Part shown: positions 10,380 to 19,354 of the stretch, piece by piece
Position numbering within the stretch: position 1 is the stretch's first letter
Layout: every line of letters starts with the position of its first letter
DNA from: Melioribacter roseus
GTDB lineage: Bacteria; Bacteroidota; Ignavibacteria; Ignavibacteriales; Melioribacteraceae
Length of the DNA: 64,000 bases
NCBI GenBank assembly: GCA_020724265.1
Contig: DYHH01000002.1
Coordinates: 139,026 to 203,025 of the forward strand
Reading direction: 5' to 3'
The notes under the pieces: model-generated
What the model saw: only the letters and a program-made list of their open reading frames with translations
Database searches by the model: none
Told to the model about the DNA's origin: nothing
Position numbers and translations under genes: made by a program

Positions 10380-10415
10380 TCTTTAAGGTAATTTTTTTTC
10401 TTATAGGAGGAATTG

Positions 10416-11207
10416 ATGAACAAGAAATTAAGAATTTGGCATGTTGGAAATTGGTGTGTTCATACAGGCCAAAGATATGTTGAATCTCCTTTTCAAGCTC
10501 CGAGCAAAGGTGTTGAAATTTTGAATTATGCTCAACCTCTTATTGATGCATTAAATGAAATTAAAGATGCAGATGTTATTACTGAACCGTCCTGGAATCT
10601 TTACAACATGTCACCGGAATTATTTGAAGAAAGATTAGCTTGGGCTACAACAATTATTTTTGCCGATGTTGAAACAAAATGTATGATGTTACACCCCGAT
10701 TTTTTTACAAGAGCAAAATGGGGTGATAAGCCGGTTACTTTCCCGGATCGATTTGATATATTGAAAAAATGGATTTCCGAAGGAGGACATTTTCATATGA
10801 ACGGCGGTTGGTACAGTTTCACCGGTGAATTAGGAAAAGGAGGATGGAGACGCAGCCGAATGCATTCAGTATTTCCCGTTGAATGTTTAGAATATGATGA
10901 CTTAATAGAATCGACAGATGGATATGAAGTTAAATGTAATGATCCTTCTAATCCAATAGTTAAGGGTATTGATTGGTCTTCAATTCCACCGTTGTTAGGT
11001 TTCAACGAGGTTAGAAAAAGAGAGGATGCAATTACGCTTTTAGAAATAAAGAATATTGATCAATGGCACCCTCTTCTCTCATACAGAAATTACGGAAAAG
11101 GTAAAATGAGCACTTGGATGACAGGCGCATCTCCGCATTGGGGAATTAATTTTATGAAATGGAAAGAATATCCTAAATTCTGGCAGCAATTATTTGAAAA
11201 TATATGA
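10416..11207 (+). CDS. Glutamine-amidotransferase-like (GATase1-fold) protein
   Basis: A 263-residue cytoplasmic protein that resembles the putative class I glutamine-amidotransferase-like family (PF07090 type). Its landmarks are RIWHVGNWC at the start, an EGGHFHMNGGWYSF segment that corresponds to the region around the GATase oxyanion loop, and the terminal GKGKMSTWMTGASPHWGINF stretch. Members occur widely in carbohydrate loci of FCB-group and Planctomycete bacteria, and none of the ones I know has a proven reaction. There is no clear Gly-x-Cys-x-Gly nucleophile elbow, so amidotransferase activity is doubtful. A strong SD (aggagg) precedes the ATG at 10416. It sits between two transporters. 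Confidence 0.7.
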   Translation: MNKKLRIWHVGNWCVHTGQRYVESPFQAPSKGVEILNYAQPLIDALNEIKDADVITEPSWNLYNMSPELFEERLAWATTIIFADVETKCMMLHPDFFTRAKWGDKPVTFPDRFDILKKWISEGGHFHMNGGWYSFTGELGKGGWRRSRMHSVFPVECLEYDDLIESTDGYEVKCNDPSNPIVKGIDWSSIPPLLGFNEVRKREDAITLLEIKNIDQWHPLLSYRNYGKGKMSTWMTGASPHWGINFMKWKEYPKFWQQLFENI

Positions 11208-11253
11208 ATTTAATACTACTATTTAATCATCTTACTTATTCTGGTTACTATTC

Positions 11254-13098
11254 ATGATCCTTCAAACTATAGACTGGATTGCAATTTTCGGCTTTATGCT
11301 TGTAGCATTATTCATCGGTATTTGGTCGTCAAAAAAAGCCAGTCGAAGTTCATCCGAGTATTTCTTATCAGGAAGAAACATGCCCTGGTATGTCTTGGGT
11401 GTCTCAATGGTAGCAACAACCTTTTCGATCGATACTCCGAATTTAGTTTCGGATATAACACGCCAAAACGGAATAGCCGGTAATTGGGTATGGTGGGCAT
11501 TTTTATTTACCGGCATGCTTACCGTTTTTGTCTATGCAAAACTTTGGCGCAGATCCGATGTAATGACAGATATCGAATTTTATGAAATTCGTTACAGCGG
11601 TAAACCTGCAGCTTTTTTAAGAGGATTTAGAGCGCTTTACTTAGGATTGTTTTTCAATATAGTTATCATGGCTTCAGTTACACTGGCTGCAATTAAAGTA
11701 GGCAATGTAATGCTGAACCTTTCTCCATTAGAAGTGATTTTAATTGCAGGTGGAGTTACGGTCATTTATAGTTCGCTTGGTGGATTATTAGGAGTTTTAA
11801 TCACTGATTTTATTTTGTTTATACTTGCAATGCTAGGATCAATTGCCGCAGCTTATTATGCTGTTAGTCTGCCGGAAATAGGGAGCTTATCAAGTTTATT
11901 TGCACATCCGAATGTTGCCGATAAACTTGATTTAATACCAGACTTCAATAATTGGGAATTAGCATTAACCGTATTTATTATACCGATTGCAGTTCAATGG
12001 TGGTCGGTTTGGTATCCCGGGGCTGAACCCGGTGGAGGCGGATACGTTGCTCAAAGAATGTTAGCTGCAAAAAATGAAAAACATGCTATGGGTGCAACTC
12101 TGTTTTTTAACTTTGCTCATTATGCTTTACGTCCCTGGCCCTGGATAATTGTCGCTTTGGCATCTTTAATAATCTATCCCGAATTAAGTATGATTAAAGA
12201 GGCACTCCCCCACGTTCAAGAATCAATAATTCGACACGATATGGCGTATCCGGCTATGCTTACAATACTTCCAAGTGGTTTACTTGGGCTTGTAATTGCA
12301 TCGCTGATAGCCGCGTATATGTCCACTATGTCTACAAGTTTGAATTGGGGTGCATCATATGTGGTTAATGATTTTTATAAAAGATTTTTGAAACCCGAAG
12401 CAAGTGAAAAGGAACTCGTTTTTATTGGAAGACTTTCAACCGTTTTTATGATGATAATTGCAAGCTCCTTTGCATTGTTCCTCGAAAGTTCACTTAATGC
12501 TTTTAATGTACTTCTGCAAATCGGCGCCGGAACAGGATTGCTCTTTATACTAAGATGGTTCTGGTGGCGTATAAACTCGTATAGTGAGATTACTGCAATG
12601 ATCGTTTCTTTTTTAATCGCACTTGGATTTTTATTTGTCGGGAATTATCACAATGAACAGATAAAAATTTTGATGGAAACAGGTATGGATAGAGCATCTG
12701 CGGCAATTCAAGTAGGGGCATTCAAAACACATGAGGAATTACTTATTGGAGTTACAATAACAACTATTAGCTGGTTGATAGTTACATTCACAACTAAGCC
12801 GGCAAACGAAGAAACCTTAATCAGGTTTTGCAAATTAGTTAATCCCGGCGGTGTGGGTTGGCGAAAGGTAATTAATAATGCTGAATTAAAAGGTCATACG
12901 TTTTCCGATGAAGATAAAAAATCAAATTTACCCCTTGGAATACTTGCAATGTTTTTAGGGATTGTTTCTGTTTACGGACTTCTCATATCCGTAGGATATT
13001 GGCTATATTCAAATTACTTATTAGCTTCAGTATTAACTATAATGGTGATAATCTCCTCTTCAATAATATTTAAGTTGTGGCCGAAGTTAAATAAATAG
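11254..13098 (+). CDS. Sodium:solute symporter (SSS family)
   Basis: A 614-residue transporter with the SSS fold, about 13 or more membrane helices. The N-terminal signature is WSSKKASRSSSEYFLSGRNM followed by WYVLGVSMVATTFSIDTPN. It probably takes up a sugar or acidic sugar with Na+. Its length, the extra C-terminal helices and the Trp-rich middle (WWSVWYPGAEPGGGG) place it in the longer SSS subgroup often found next to glycan catabolic genes. No obvious SD precedes the ATG. The next gene is on the other strand and the two converge with a 12-bp gap. It is the downstream gene of the first plus-strand block. Confidence 0.92.
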   Translation: MILQTIDWIAIFGFMLVALFIGIWSSKKASRSSSEYFLSGRNMPWYVLGVSMVATTFSIDTPNLVSDITRQNGIAGNWVWWAFLFTGMLTVFVYAKLWRRSDVMTDIEFYEIRYSGKPAAFLRGFRALYLGLFFNIVIMASVTLAAIKVGNVMLNLSPLEVILIAGGVTVIYSSLGGLLGVLITDFILFILAMLGSIAAAYYAVSLPEIGSLSSLFAHPNVADKLDLIPDFNNWELALTVFIIPIAVQWWSVWYPGAEPGGGGYVAQRMLAAKNEKHAMGATLFFNFAHYALRPWPWIIVALASLIIYPELSMIKEALPHVQESIIRHDMAYPAMLTILPSGLLGLVIASLIAAYMSTMSTSLNWGASYVVNDFYKRFLKPEASEKELVFIGRLSTVFMMIIASSFALFLESSLNAFNVLLQIGAGTGLLFILRWFWWRINSYSEITAMIVSFLIALGFLFVGNYHNEQIKILMETGMDRASAAIQVGAFKTHEELLIGVTITTISWLIVTFTTKPANEETLIRFCKLVNPGGVGWRKVINNAELKGHTFSDEDKKSNLPLGILAMFLGIVSVYGLLISVGYWLYSNYLLASVLTIMVIISSSIIFKLWPKLNK

Positions 13099-13110
13099 TT
13101 ACTCTTAATT

Positions 13111-13953
13111 TTATATTATTTTGGGTGTATACTGAGTATCGATAATATCACCACGTTTTAATCCCCAACAGGACTTATGATCTTTCGATCTATTGTCTTC
13201 GGAAGTAAAGGTTGCCCCGTCTTCAAAATAAATAACTGTCATAGCTTCTCTCATTTCTCTTGTCTTATTCGGGAATGCTTCGTGAAAAGTCAATCCGGAA
13301 TGAAAAGTAACATCACCGGCTTCAAGTGGTACGGTTATTCTGTTTTCTTCTTTAACCGACTCAGGAACGTGAGGTTGTTCAAATATATCTACATATTCTT
13401 TAATACCCCATTTATGTGAACCGGGAATAAAACGCATGCAGCCTTTTTCTTGCGGGACATCAACAAGTGCCATCCACATCGTAGTTGTAAGTTCTGAATC
13501 AATTGGCCAATAGCTTTCATCTTGATGACAATCGGTAATTCTACCGCCAGGTTCTTTATAGAGAGCTTGATCATGCCATAATCTAACGCCATTTACTTTC
13601 ATCAGATCTTTAGCAATTCCGGCAAATCTTTTACCAAAAACAAAATCCTTTACTGCAGGGAAATCCCAAGCCAAATATCCACATTGCAGGAACGACTGTT
13701 CAAATTGAGATTTCTCTTCTAACTTTCTTTTATCGGGTTCTGTTCTAGCTTTAACTGCTTCACCAATTATTTTCCGAACATATTTTAATGCATTCCCCTC
13801 CAATACTTTATTAAGTTTAATAAAACCGTTTTCAGAATATTCTTCCAGTTGAATACTTGAGAGATTATATGGAGTATTATATGCTTGTTTTATTTCAGAG
13901 GGTGTTTCTTCAAACAGCACCGGATAATTTTCTTTTAGGATATTCAATCCCAT
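13111..13953 (-). CDS. Phytanoyl-CoA dioxygenase (PhyH) family Fe(II)/2-oxoglutarate oxygenase
   Basis: A 280-residue non-haem iron dioxygenase. The facial triad appears as HQDES (His and Asp, about residues 139-141) and the distal His in FHSGLTFHEAFPN, with the 2-oxoglutarate-binding Arg expected in NKTREMREA. Family members hydroxylate or demethylate small molecules with O2 and 2-oxoglutarate. The gene diverges from the corrinoid methyl-transfer operon, with a shared 120-bp control region that holds a perfect inverted repeat. That suggests, without proving, joint control and perhaps a related (for example methylated) substrate. An O2-dependent enzyme beside corrinoid enzymes implies use under varied oxygen supply. 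Confidence 0.85.
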   Translation of the reverse strand: MGLNILKENYPVLFEETPSEIKQAYNTPYNLSSIQLEEYSENGFIKLNKVLEGNALKYVRKIIGEAVKARTEPDKRKLEEKSQFEQSFLQCGYLAWDFPAVKDFVFGKRFAGIAKDLMKVNGVRLWHDQALYKEPGGRITDCHQDESYWPIDSELTTTMWMALVDVPQEKGCMRFIPGSHKWGIKEYVDIFEQPHVPESVKEENRITVPLEAGDVTFHSGLTFHEAFPNKTREMREAMTVIYFEDGATFTSEDNRSKDHKSCWGLKRGDIIDTQYTPKII

Positions 13954-14008
13954 TTGATTTCTCCTTGTTAAAAATGTTATTAAAAAATTATTTTAATCAT
14001 TTTATTAA

Positions 14009-14030
14009 TTGCAATTTTTGTAAATTGCAA
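14009..14030. promoter_or_regulatory. Perfect inverted repeat, candidate operator in divergent control region
   Basis: The 120-bp gap between the PhyH-like gene and the methyltransferase gene contains TTGCAATTT, a 4-base spacer TTGT, then AAATTGCAA: nine-base arms with no mismatch. Its central position between divergent starts suggests a dimeric regulator site serving both. No regulator gene lies directly beside it, and the site differs from the LacI-type palindrome at 19337. Confidence 0.5.
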
Positions 14031-14073
14031 AGAGATTTACTTAATCGTTAACTGTAACACTTAATATAATGAA

Positions 14074-15213
14074 ATGACACCAAAAGAGCGAATAAAAGCA
14101 GCAATGGATTTGAATCCTGTGGATAAAATTCCATTGATGTGCCAAATGAGTATCGGTCATATGCTTGTTCAATTGGATGTTTCTCCTATAGAATTTTGGT
14201 TCGATAAAAATGTGTATGCCGATTCTCTTATAAAACTTAGAGATATTTATGATTTTGATGGAATATTGGTTAGTCTTTATGGTCAAAAAGAAAATTGGCA
14301 AGAAGATATCTCTGATATTTCTTTAGAAGATGAAAATAAGATTGTAAAAATAAACAATGGCGATCAAATCATCTTTCCTCTCAACGATTTGCCACATTAT
14401 AATTTTGCTTCGCCAAAAGAGGAAAAATCAATTGATGAAATATCTTTAAGTGATTTGCCGGAGTTTCTTGATTATATTCCGGTTTCAAACGATCTACCTT
14501 TTTTTATTGATCCCACTGACAAATTCGGCGTTTTAGAAAACTTGGTTTCCAAAGTCGGTGATAATTACTCCATTCATGGAGAAATAACTTCTCCCTTCGA
14601 TTATTTACTTGATTACTTAGGTCACCAAAATGCATTACTTTCACTTCTTGATAACCCGCAAAAATGTAAAATGATTTTAAATCACTTTACAGATTTACTT
14701 GTTGATTTATTAAAAGAAATGTGCGACACAGGAATTGATGCAATTAAAATTTCTTCACCTTTTGCAGGTGCAGGGTTTATTTCTCCCGATGATTACAGAG
14801 AATTTGTTTTGCCTTATGAAAAAGTGATAGTACAAACAATCAATTCCAAAAATGTACATTCTTATATTCACACCTGCGGTTCGATAGGGGATAGATTAGA
14901 ATTAATGTTTGATTCCGGAACAAATGGTATTGAATGCTTAGACCCGCCTCCCTTAGGTAATGTTGAATTGGAAGATGCTGTTAGTAGGATTGGAAACAGA
15001 GGATTTATAAAAGGAAATATTGATTCTGTACATTGTCTTCTTAATGGGGATGAAAAAGAAATTCGTGAAGATATTCTTAACAGAATCAAAACCGGTTCTA
15101 AACAGCCGGGATTTATATTGAGTACAGCTTGTTCAATTGCTCCACACGTAAAAAGAGAAAACATACAATTATTAAGAAGGATAGTAGATGAATGGAACCT
15201 CAAGCAAAGTTAA
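14074..15213 (+). CDS. URO-D-type corrinoid methyltransferase (MtaA/CmuA-like)
   Basis: A 379-residue protein of the uroporphyrinogen decarboxylase superfamily. It opens with the typical MTPKERIKAAMDLNPVDKIP. It is unlikely to be a true HemE: it carries the zinc-ligand set of MtaA/CmuA methyltransferases, His266 and Cys268 in HTCGS and Cys353 in STACS, and it is followed directly by a corrinoid protein and a homocysteine methyltransferase. The expected role is methyl transfer between a methylated substrate (or carrier) and the cob(I)alamin of the partner protein. Its 3' end overlaps the next gene by 22 bp, indicating translational coupling. Which methyl donor is used cannot be read from sequence. 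Confidence 0.85.
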   Translation: MTPKERIKAAMDLNPVDKIPLMCQMSIGHMLVQLDVSPIEFWFDKNVYADSLIKLRDIYDFDGILVSLYGQKENWQEDISDISLEDENKIVKINNGDQIIFPLNDLPHYNFASPKEEKSIDEISLSDLPEFLDYIPVSNDLPFFIDPTDKFGVLENLVSKVGDNYSIHGEITSPFDYLLDYLGHQNALLSLLDNPQKCKMILNHFTDLLVDLLKEMCDTGIDAIKISSPFAGAGFISPDDYREFVLPYEKVIVQTINSKNVHSYIHTCGSIGDRLELMFDSGTNGIECLDPPPLGNVELEDAVSRIGNRGFIKGNIDSVHCLLNGDEKEIREDILNRIKTGSKQPGFILSTACSIAPHVKRENIQLLRRIVDEWNLKQS

Positions 15214-15833
15214 ATGAACTTTCGGATTTTGTAATTACCGGAAAACATATTGATGCAGAAAAAATTACACAAGAGTTGATTTCAGCGGGTGTAACTGCAA
15301 GAACTATATTAGATGAAGGGTTGATGAAAGGAATGAATATAGTCGGACAACGATTTAGAGACCAACAAATGTTTGTTCCGCAGGTATTAGTTGCTGCAAG
15401 AGCAATGAAATTTTCGATGAAGATTTTAGAACCGCTGATGATAGGTCAAGAAAGTAATTCTAAGGGCAAAGTATTGATTGGTACTGTAAAAGGAGATGTG
15501 CATGATATTGGTAAAAATTTAGTTGCAATAATGCTGCAAGGTGCCGGATATGAAGTTGTGGATATTGGGATTGGATGTTCAGCCGAAAAATTTTTTGAAG
15601 AATATCAAAAAAACAAACCTGATGTTATTGGCATGTCTGCCTTGCTTACAACTACTATGATTTATATGAAAGAGGTGATCAATTATTTTAATAATGAAAA
15701 TGTAAAAGTACCTTTAATTATTGGTGGTGCTCCGATTAATAAAAAGTTTGCAGAAGAAATTGGTGCTGATGGTTTTGGTAGAAGTGCTTATGAAGCTGTT
15801 CAAGTCGTCGACTCTCTCATTACAAAAAATTGA
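15192..15833 (+). CDS. Methyltransferase cognate corrinoid protein
   Basis: A 213-residue B12-binding shuttle. The N-terminal helical cap (about 1-85) has the MKGMNIVGQRFRDQQMFVP pattern. The Rossmann-like domain carries DVHDIGKN with the lower axial ligand His104, then the GIGCSAEKF and GGAPINK loops that hold the cobalamin tail. In this family the cobalt accepts a methyl group from a substrate-specific methyltransferase and passes it on. It overlaps the URO-D-type gene upstream and is followed at once by the homocysteine methyltransferase. The three form a complete methyl-transfer chain: donor enzyme, corrinoid carrier, acceptor enzyme. A reductive activator for the cobalt was not seen in the window. 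Confidence 0.95.
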   Translation: MEPQAKLNELSDFVITGKHIDAEKITQELISAGVTARTILDEGLMKGMNIVGQRFRDQQMFVPQVLVAARAMKFSMKILEPLMIGQESNSKGKVLIGTVKGDVHDIGKNLVAIMLQGAGYEVVDIGIGCSAEKFFEEYQKNKPDVIGMSALLTTTMIYMKEVINYFNNENVKVPLIIGGAPINKKFAEEIGADGFGRSAYEAVQVVDSLITKN

Positions 15834-15841
15834 ATTCAGAT

Positions 15842-16723
15842 ATGATAACAATAGATAATTTATTCCAAAATAAACCCGTCCTTTTTGACGGAGCTATGGG
15901 AACTTCAATTCAAGCATTGAATTTGAAAGATGTTGATCCTCCTGAAATGTTGAATCTAAAATACTCTCATATTCTCGAAGAAATTCATAAAAAGTATATT
16001 GAAGCAGGTGCACAAGTTATTGAAACCAACACATTCGGCGGTTCGCGTTCTCGCTTGGAAATTTCCGGTTTAGCAGATAAAGTAAATGAAATAAACTCAA
16101 TTGCAGTAAAAACCGCAAAAGCTGCTGCTAACTCTGATGCATATATTGCAGGCTCTGTAGGTCCTTCTGGCTTTTTAATAGAACCATATGGTGAAACACC
16201 TCGTTCATTAGTATATGAAAATTTTGCTGAGCAAATTCAATTACTGATTGATAACGGAGCTGATTTAATATTGATTGAAACTATGATCTCACTTGATGAG
16301 GCTTTAATTGCGCTAGAAGCCGCGAAGAAAACAGGGAGTAGATGTACTGGAGTTACTCTTACTTTCGAAAAAGGTCTTCAAGGATTTAGAACTTCATTCG
16401 GAGAATCACCCGAAGAAGCGGCGGCGAAACTATATGAATATGGCGCCGACTTTATTGGTTCAAATTGCGGACATGGATTAGAAGATATGAAAAGTGTAGC
16501 CGAAGAATTAAGAAAAGTAAGCAATCTACCTTTACTTATTCAACCGAATGCAGGTTTGCCAAAAGTTTCGGATGGGAAAATTGAATACGACGAAACACCC
16601 GATATGTATGCCGAGCTTGTTGAGAGTTTAATTGAACTTGGTATTGAATTTATCGGCGGATGCTGCGGAACAACTTACGAACATATTCACGAAGGATCGA
16701 AAGTTATAAAAAGTCATAGATAA
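15842..16723 (+). CDS. Homocysteine S-methyltransferase family protein (BHMT/MetH N-domain type)
   Basis: A 293-residue TIM-barrel. The N-terminus shows LFDGAMGTSIQ, and the three zinc thiolates are visible as Cys209 in GSNCGHG and the Cys274-Cys275 pair in GGCCGTT. Such domains activate homocysteine on zinc and methylate it to methionine. Here the methyl group probably comes from the corrinoid protein encoded just upstream, so methionine is the likely product. The ATG at 15842 is chosen; a TTG at 15830 overlapping the previous stop codon is an alternative that adds four residues. There is a 4-bp gap to the next gene. Confidence 0.9.
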   Translation: MITIDNLFQNKPVLFDGAMGTSIQALNLKDVDPPEMLNLKYSHILEEIHKKYIEAGAQVIETNTFGGSRSRLEISGLADKVNEINSIAVKTAKAAANSDAYIAGSVGPSGFLIEPYGETPRSLVYENFAEQIQLLIDNGADLILIETMISLDEALIALEAAKKTGSRCTGVTLTFEKGLQGFRTSFGESPEEAAAKLYEYGADFIGSNCGHGLEDMKSVAEELRKVSNLPLLIQPNAGLPKVSDGKIEYDETPDMYAELVESLIELGIEFIGGCCGTTYEHIHEGSKVIKSHR

Positions 16724-16727
16724 AGTT

Positions 16728-19091
16728 ATGTTACCTAAACATACCAACGGATTTAGGATTGAAGAAATCTCTAATGTAGAAAAATTTTATTTAGAAAAGT
16801 CCGGTAAAAAATTAATTTACCAACCCACAGAAAAAATTCCGGTTATTCAAGTAGAAAATTTCCCCATGTTGGGCAAACTTACTGCTCAAAGGTTTATAGA
16901 GTGGTCGATTAAAAATCCAGGTGGAGTTATATCGTTGCCGACAGGCAAAACTCCCGAACATTTTATAAAATGGGTTACTTATTATTTAAGGAATTGGGAT
17001 AAGTCTGAAGTTAAAGAAGATCTCAACCTTGTGGGAATTGATACTTCGACAAAACCTGATATGTTCAGTCTCCATTTTGTGCAGATCGATGAATTTTATC
17101 CTATTGATTCTCTTCAGCACAATAGTTTTTATTTCTATATACAACGGTATTATTTAACCAACTTTAATCTTGATCCACAAAAGGCGTTATTAATTAATGT
17201 AAATAAAATTCCGACAGCAGAGAATTTACCTCTAAATCAAATTTTCCCTGAACAAAAAGTAGATCTTTCACTACGAACAAAACTACCTTCAACCAAATTG
17301 GAAAGATTACAAAAAACAACAATTGAATTTGTTGATGAGTTTTGCACAAACTATGAGAGAAGAATTCGTGAATTGGGGGGTATAGGATTTTTCTTGGGCG
17401 GAATTGGACCAGACGGGCACATAGGGTTTAACGTACAAGGAAGCGATCACTTTTCTACAACTCGCTTAACTGAAATTAATTACCAAACCCAGGCAGCTGC
17501 CTCAACTGACTTAGGAGGTATTGAAAATGCCAGAAATAGATTGGTAATTACTATCGGATTAAGTACAATAGTATATAATCAGGATTCAACTGCTGTTATT
17601 ATGGCTGCCGGAGAATCAAAATCAAGAGTAGTTCGTGATGCAATTGAAAAATCCACTTCAAATTTATATCCTGCTACGATTCTTCAAAAATTAAAAAATG
17701 CTCGATTCTATTTAACCGAAGGAGCCGCTCTCCGGTTAAAGGAAAGACGATTTAATAAGATGATTCAAGAAAATCCTATTTCGAATGAATCTATTGAAAG
17801 AAACATCATTAATCTTGCGGTCAATAAAAAGAAAAGGGTACTTGATTTAGATGAAACGAATTATCAAGAAGATAAATTTTGTTTGGCAATACTTAAAAAT
17901 ACAAATCAGACATATCAGCAATTAAATGAAAAAGTAAATGAAAATATACTTCAAAGAATAAATAAGGGGCTGAAGCAATTTAAGAGTGAAACTTTTCTAC
18001 ATACAGGTCCACATCATGATGATATTATGGCTGGTTATCTACCGCTAATTGTTCATTTGGTAAGAGAACCTCTTAATAAGCATTACTTTGCAACTATGAC
18101 TAGCGGATTCACCGCCGTTACAAATTCTTACATGTTGAATGTACTGTATGCTATTAAACGATTTATTTCAGAATTGGAATTTCGAGAAAGATTCACTACA
18201 AATTATTTTGAATTTGATAATGTTGAGGGAAAAAATAGGGATGTAAATTTATATCTCGATGGAATTGCTTACCGTAGTAGAACATTGAAAGACGAAGCAA
18301 TAGCAAGGAGAATGGTTAGAAATTTAATAGAAATATATAATGAAGATACACCACTTCAAATTGAGCAAAGAGTCAATAAACTAATTCAATATTTTAAAAA
18401 TCAGTACCCTGGAAAGAAGGATGTCTCCAATGTACAGAAACTAAAAGGTATGCTTAGAGAATTTGAAGAAGAACTTGTTTGGGCACACTTTGGAATTAAT
18501 ACCCAGTCGATATTCCATCTACGACTCGGCTTTTACAAAGGAAAGATTTTTAATGAAAGCCCCGAATTAAATAGAGATGTTATTCCAATTCTTAATTTGT
18601 TTAGAGAAATAAATCCATCAATAATTACGGTGACTTTGGATCCGGAGGGAACAGGTCCGGATACACATTACAAAGTATTACAAGCAACTGCCGAAGCATT
18701 AAAAATTTATCAAGAAGAAACTGATGTGTCTAACTTAAAAGTATGGGGATATCGAAATGTATGGAACCGTTTTCATCCTGCAGAAGCTAATTTGTATGTC
18801 CCGGTAAGCTTAAATTCCTTTGCAATTATGGATAGTGTATTTAAGTATAGCTATGGTTCTCAAAGAGAAGCGAGCTTCCCAAGTTATGAACTTGATGGCC
18901 CGTTTTCAAGATTAGCTCAGAATATCCAAGTGGAGCAATATCAAACAATTAGAACATGCTTGGGTAGAGACTACTTCCTCAAGAATAATATTCCACGAAT
19001 ACGTGCCGCGCATGGAATGATATATATAAAAGAAATGACAACGGAAGAATTTTATGCTCATACAAGAGAACTGAAGCGATTGATTGAATAA
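16728..19091 (+). CDS. Glucosamine-6-phosphate deaminase domain fused to PIG-L/LmbE deacetylase-like domain
   Basis: A 787-residue two-domain cytoplasmic enzyme. Residues about 70-350 are NagB-like: SLPTGKTPEHF, then FVQIDEFYPI, then GIGPDGHIGFN near residue 225 with the catalytic Asp/His. Residues about 415-785 are PIG-L/LmbE-like, with the zinc-site string PHHDDIMAGY near 429 in place of the usual PHPDDE. The pairing is known from Bacteroidota and suggests N-deacetylation and deamination of an amino sugar or its phosphate. It fits the GH84-like hexosaminidases at 1-3216. It is the last gene of the corrinoid operon, 4 bp after the homocysteine methyltransferase, which links amino sugar use with methyl transfer. 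The activity of the second domain is not proven for such fusions. Confidence 0.85.
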   Translation: MLPKHTNGFRIEEISNVEKFYLEKSGKKLIYQPTEKIPVIQVENFPMLGKLTAQRFIEWSIKNPGGVISLPTGKTPEHFIKWVTYYLRNWDKSEVKEDLNLVGIDTSTKPDMFSLHFVQIDEFYPIDSLQHNSFYFYIQRYYLTNFNLDPQKALLINVNKIPTAENLPLNQIFPEQKVDLSLRTKLPSTKLERLQKTTIEFVDEFCTNYERRIRELGGIGFFLGGIGPDGHIGFNVQGSDHFSTTRLTEINYQTQAAASTDLGGIENARNRLVITIGLSTIVYNQDSTAVIMAAGESKSRVVRDAIEKSTSNLYPATILQKLKNARFYLTEGAALRLKERRFNKMIQENPISNESIERNIINLAVNKKKRVLDLDETNYQEDKFCLAILKNTNQTYQQLNEKVNENILQRINKGLKQFKSETFLHTGPHHDDIMAGYLPLIVHLVREPLNKHYFATMTSGFTAVTNSYMLNVLYAIKRFISELEFRERFTTNYFEFDNVEGKNRDVNLYLDGIAYRSRTLKDEAIARRMVRNLIEIYNEDTPLQIEQRVNKLIQYFKNQYPGKKDVSNVQKLKGMLREFEEELVWAHFGINTQSIFHLRLGFYKGKIFNESPELNRDVIPILNLFREINPSIITVTLDPEGTGPDTHYKVLQATAEALKIYQEETDVSNLKVWGYRNVWNRFHPAEANLYVPVSLNSFAIMDSVFKYSYGSQREASFPSYELDGPFSRLAQNIQVEQYQTIRTCLGRDYFLKNNIPRIRAAHGMIYIKEMTTEEFYAHTRELKRLIE

Positions 19092-19243
19092 TAAGTGGAA
19101 TAAACTACTTTGACATTTTAAAATTATTGAAAACATGTGCAGGTTTTTAATGTTGTTGCGGGTTATAGTGCTAAATTATTTAGAATAATCCATCAGTTTA
19201 AAAAGAAAATTCCAGAAAAATAAATCAGATAAATCGAATTTAC

Positions 19244-19272
19244 TTGACATTATTATCCAAATAAGTTATTAT
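19244..19272 (+). promoter_or_regulatory. Candidate sigma-70-type promoter of the LacI-family gene
   Basis: TTGACA at 19244-19249 is followed after 17 bases by TATTAT at 19267-19272. Transcription would start near 19279, giving a leader of about 75 bases that ends in the palindrome at 19337-19354. The wider 260-bp gap (19092-19354) shows no ORF or hairpin terminator. FCB bacteria often use a different -33/-7 consensus, so this match is suggestive only. Confidence 0.4.
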
Positions 19273-19336
19273 GAAATCGTTTTTATTGTAGTTCTTGTTT
19301 TAATTTGCTAACTCATTGTTAAATAACACTTTAATA

Positions 19337-19354
19337 AATGTAAACGTTTACATT
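19337..19354. promoter_or_regulatory. LacI-family operator palindrome touching the start codon
   Basis: AATGTAAACGTTTACATT is an 18-base perfect palindrome with the central CG typical of LacI/GalR operators. It ends at the base before the ATG (19355) of the LacI-family gene, occupying the place where an SD would be. Binding there would block transcription and, in the mRNA, the hairpin could also hide the start. Autoregulation is the natural reading. No second copy was noticed in the other intergenic regions. Confidence 0.75.

Noticed and set aside
14074-15213. Annotation as uroporphyrinogen decarboxylase (HemE)
   Set aside because: Zinc-ligand residues typical of corrinoid methyltransferases and the adjoining corrinoid and homocysteine methyltransferase genes argue against haem synthesis.
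19110-19140. TTGACA after the NagB fusion gene as a second promoter for the LacI gene
   Set aside because: No acceptable -10 element at 16-18 bases downstream; the box at 19244 is far better.
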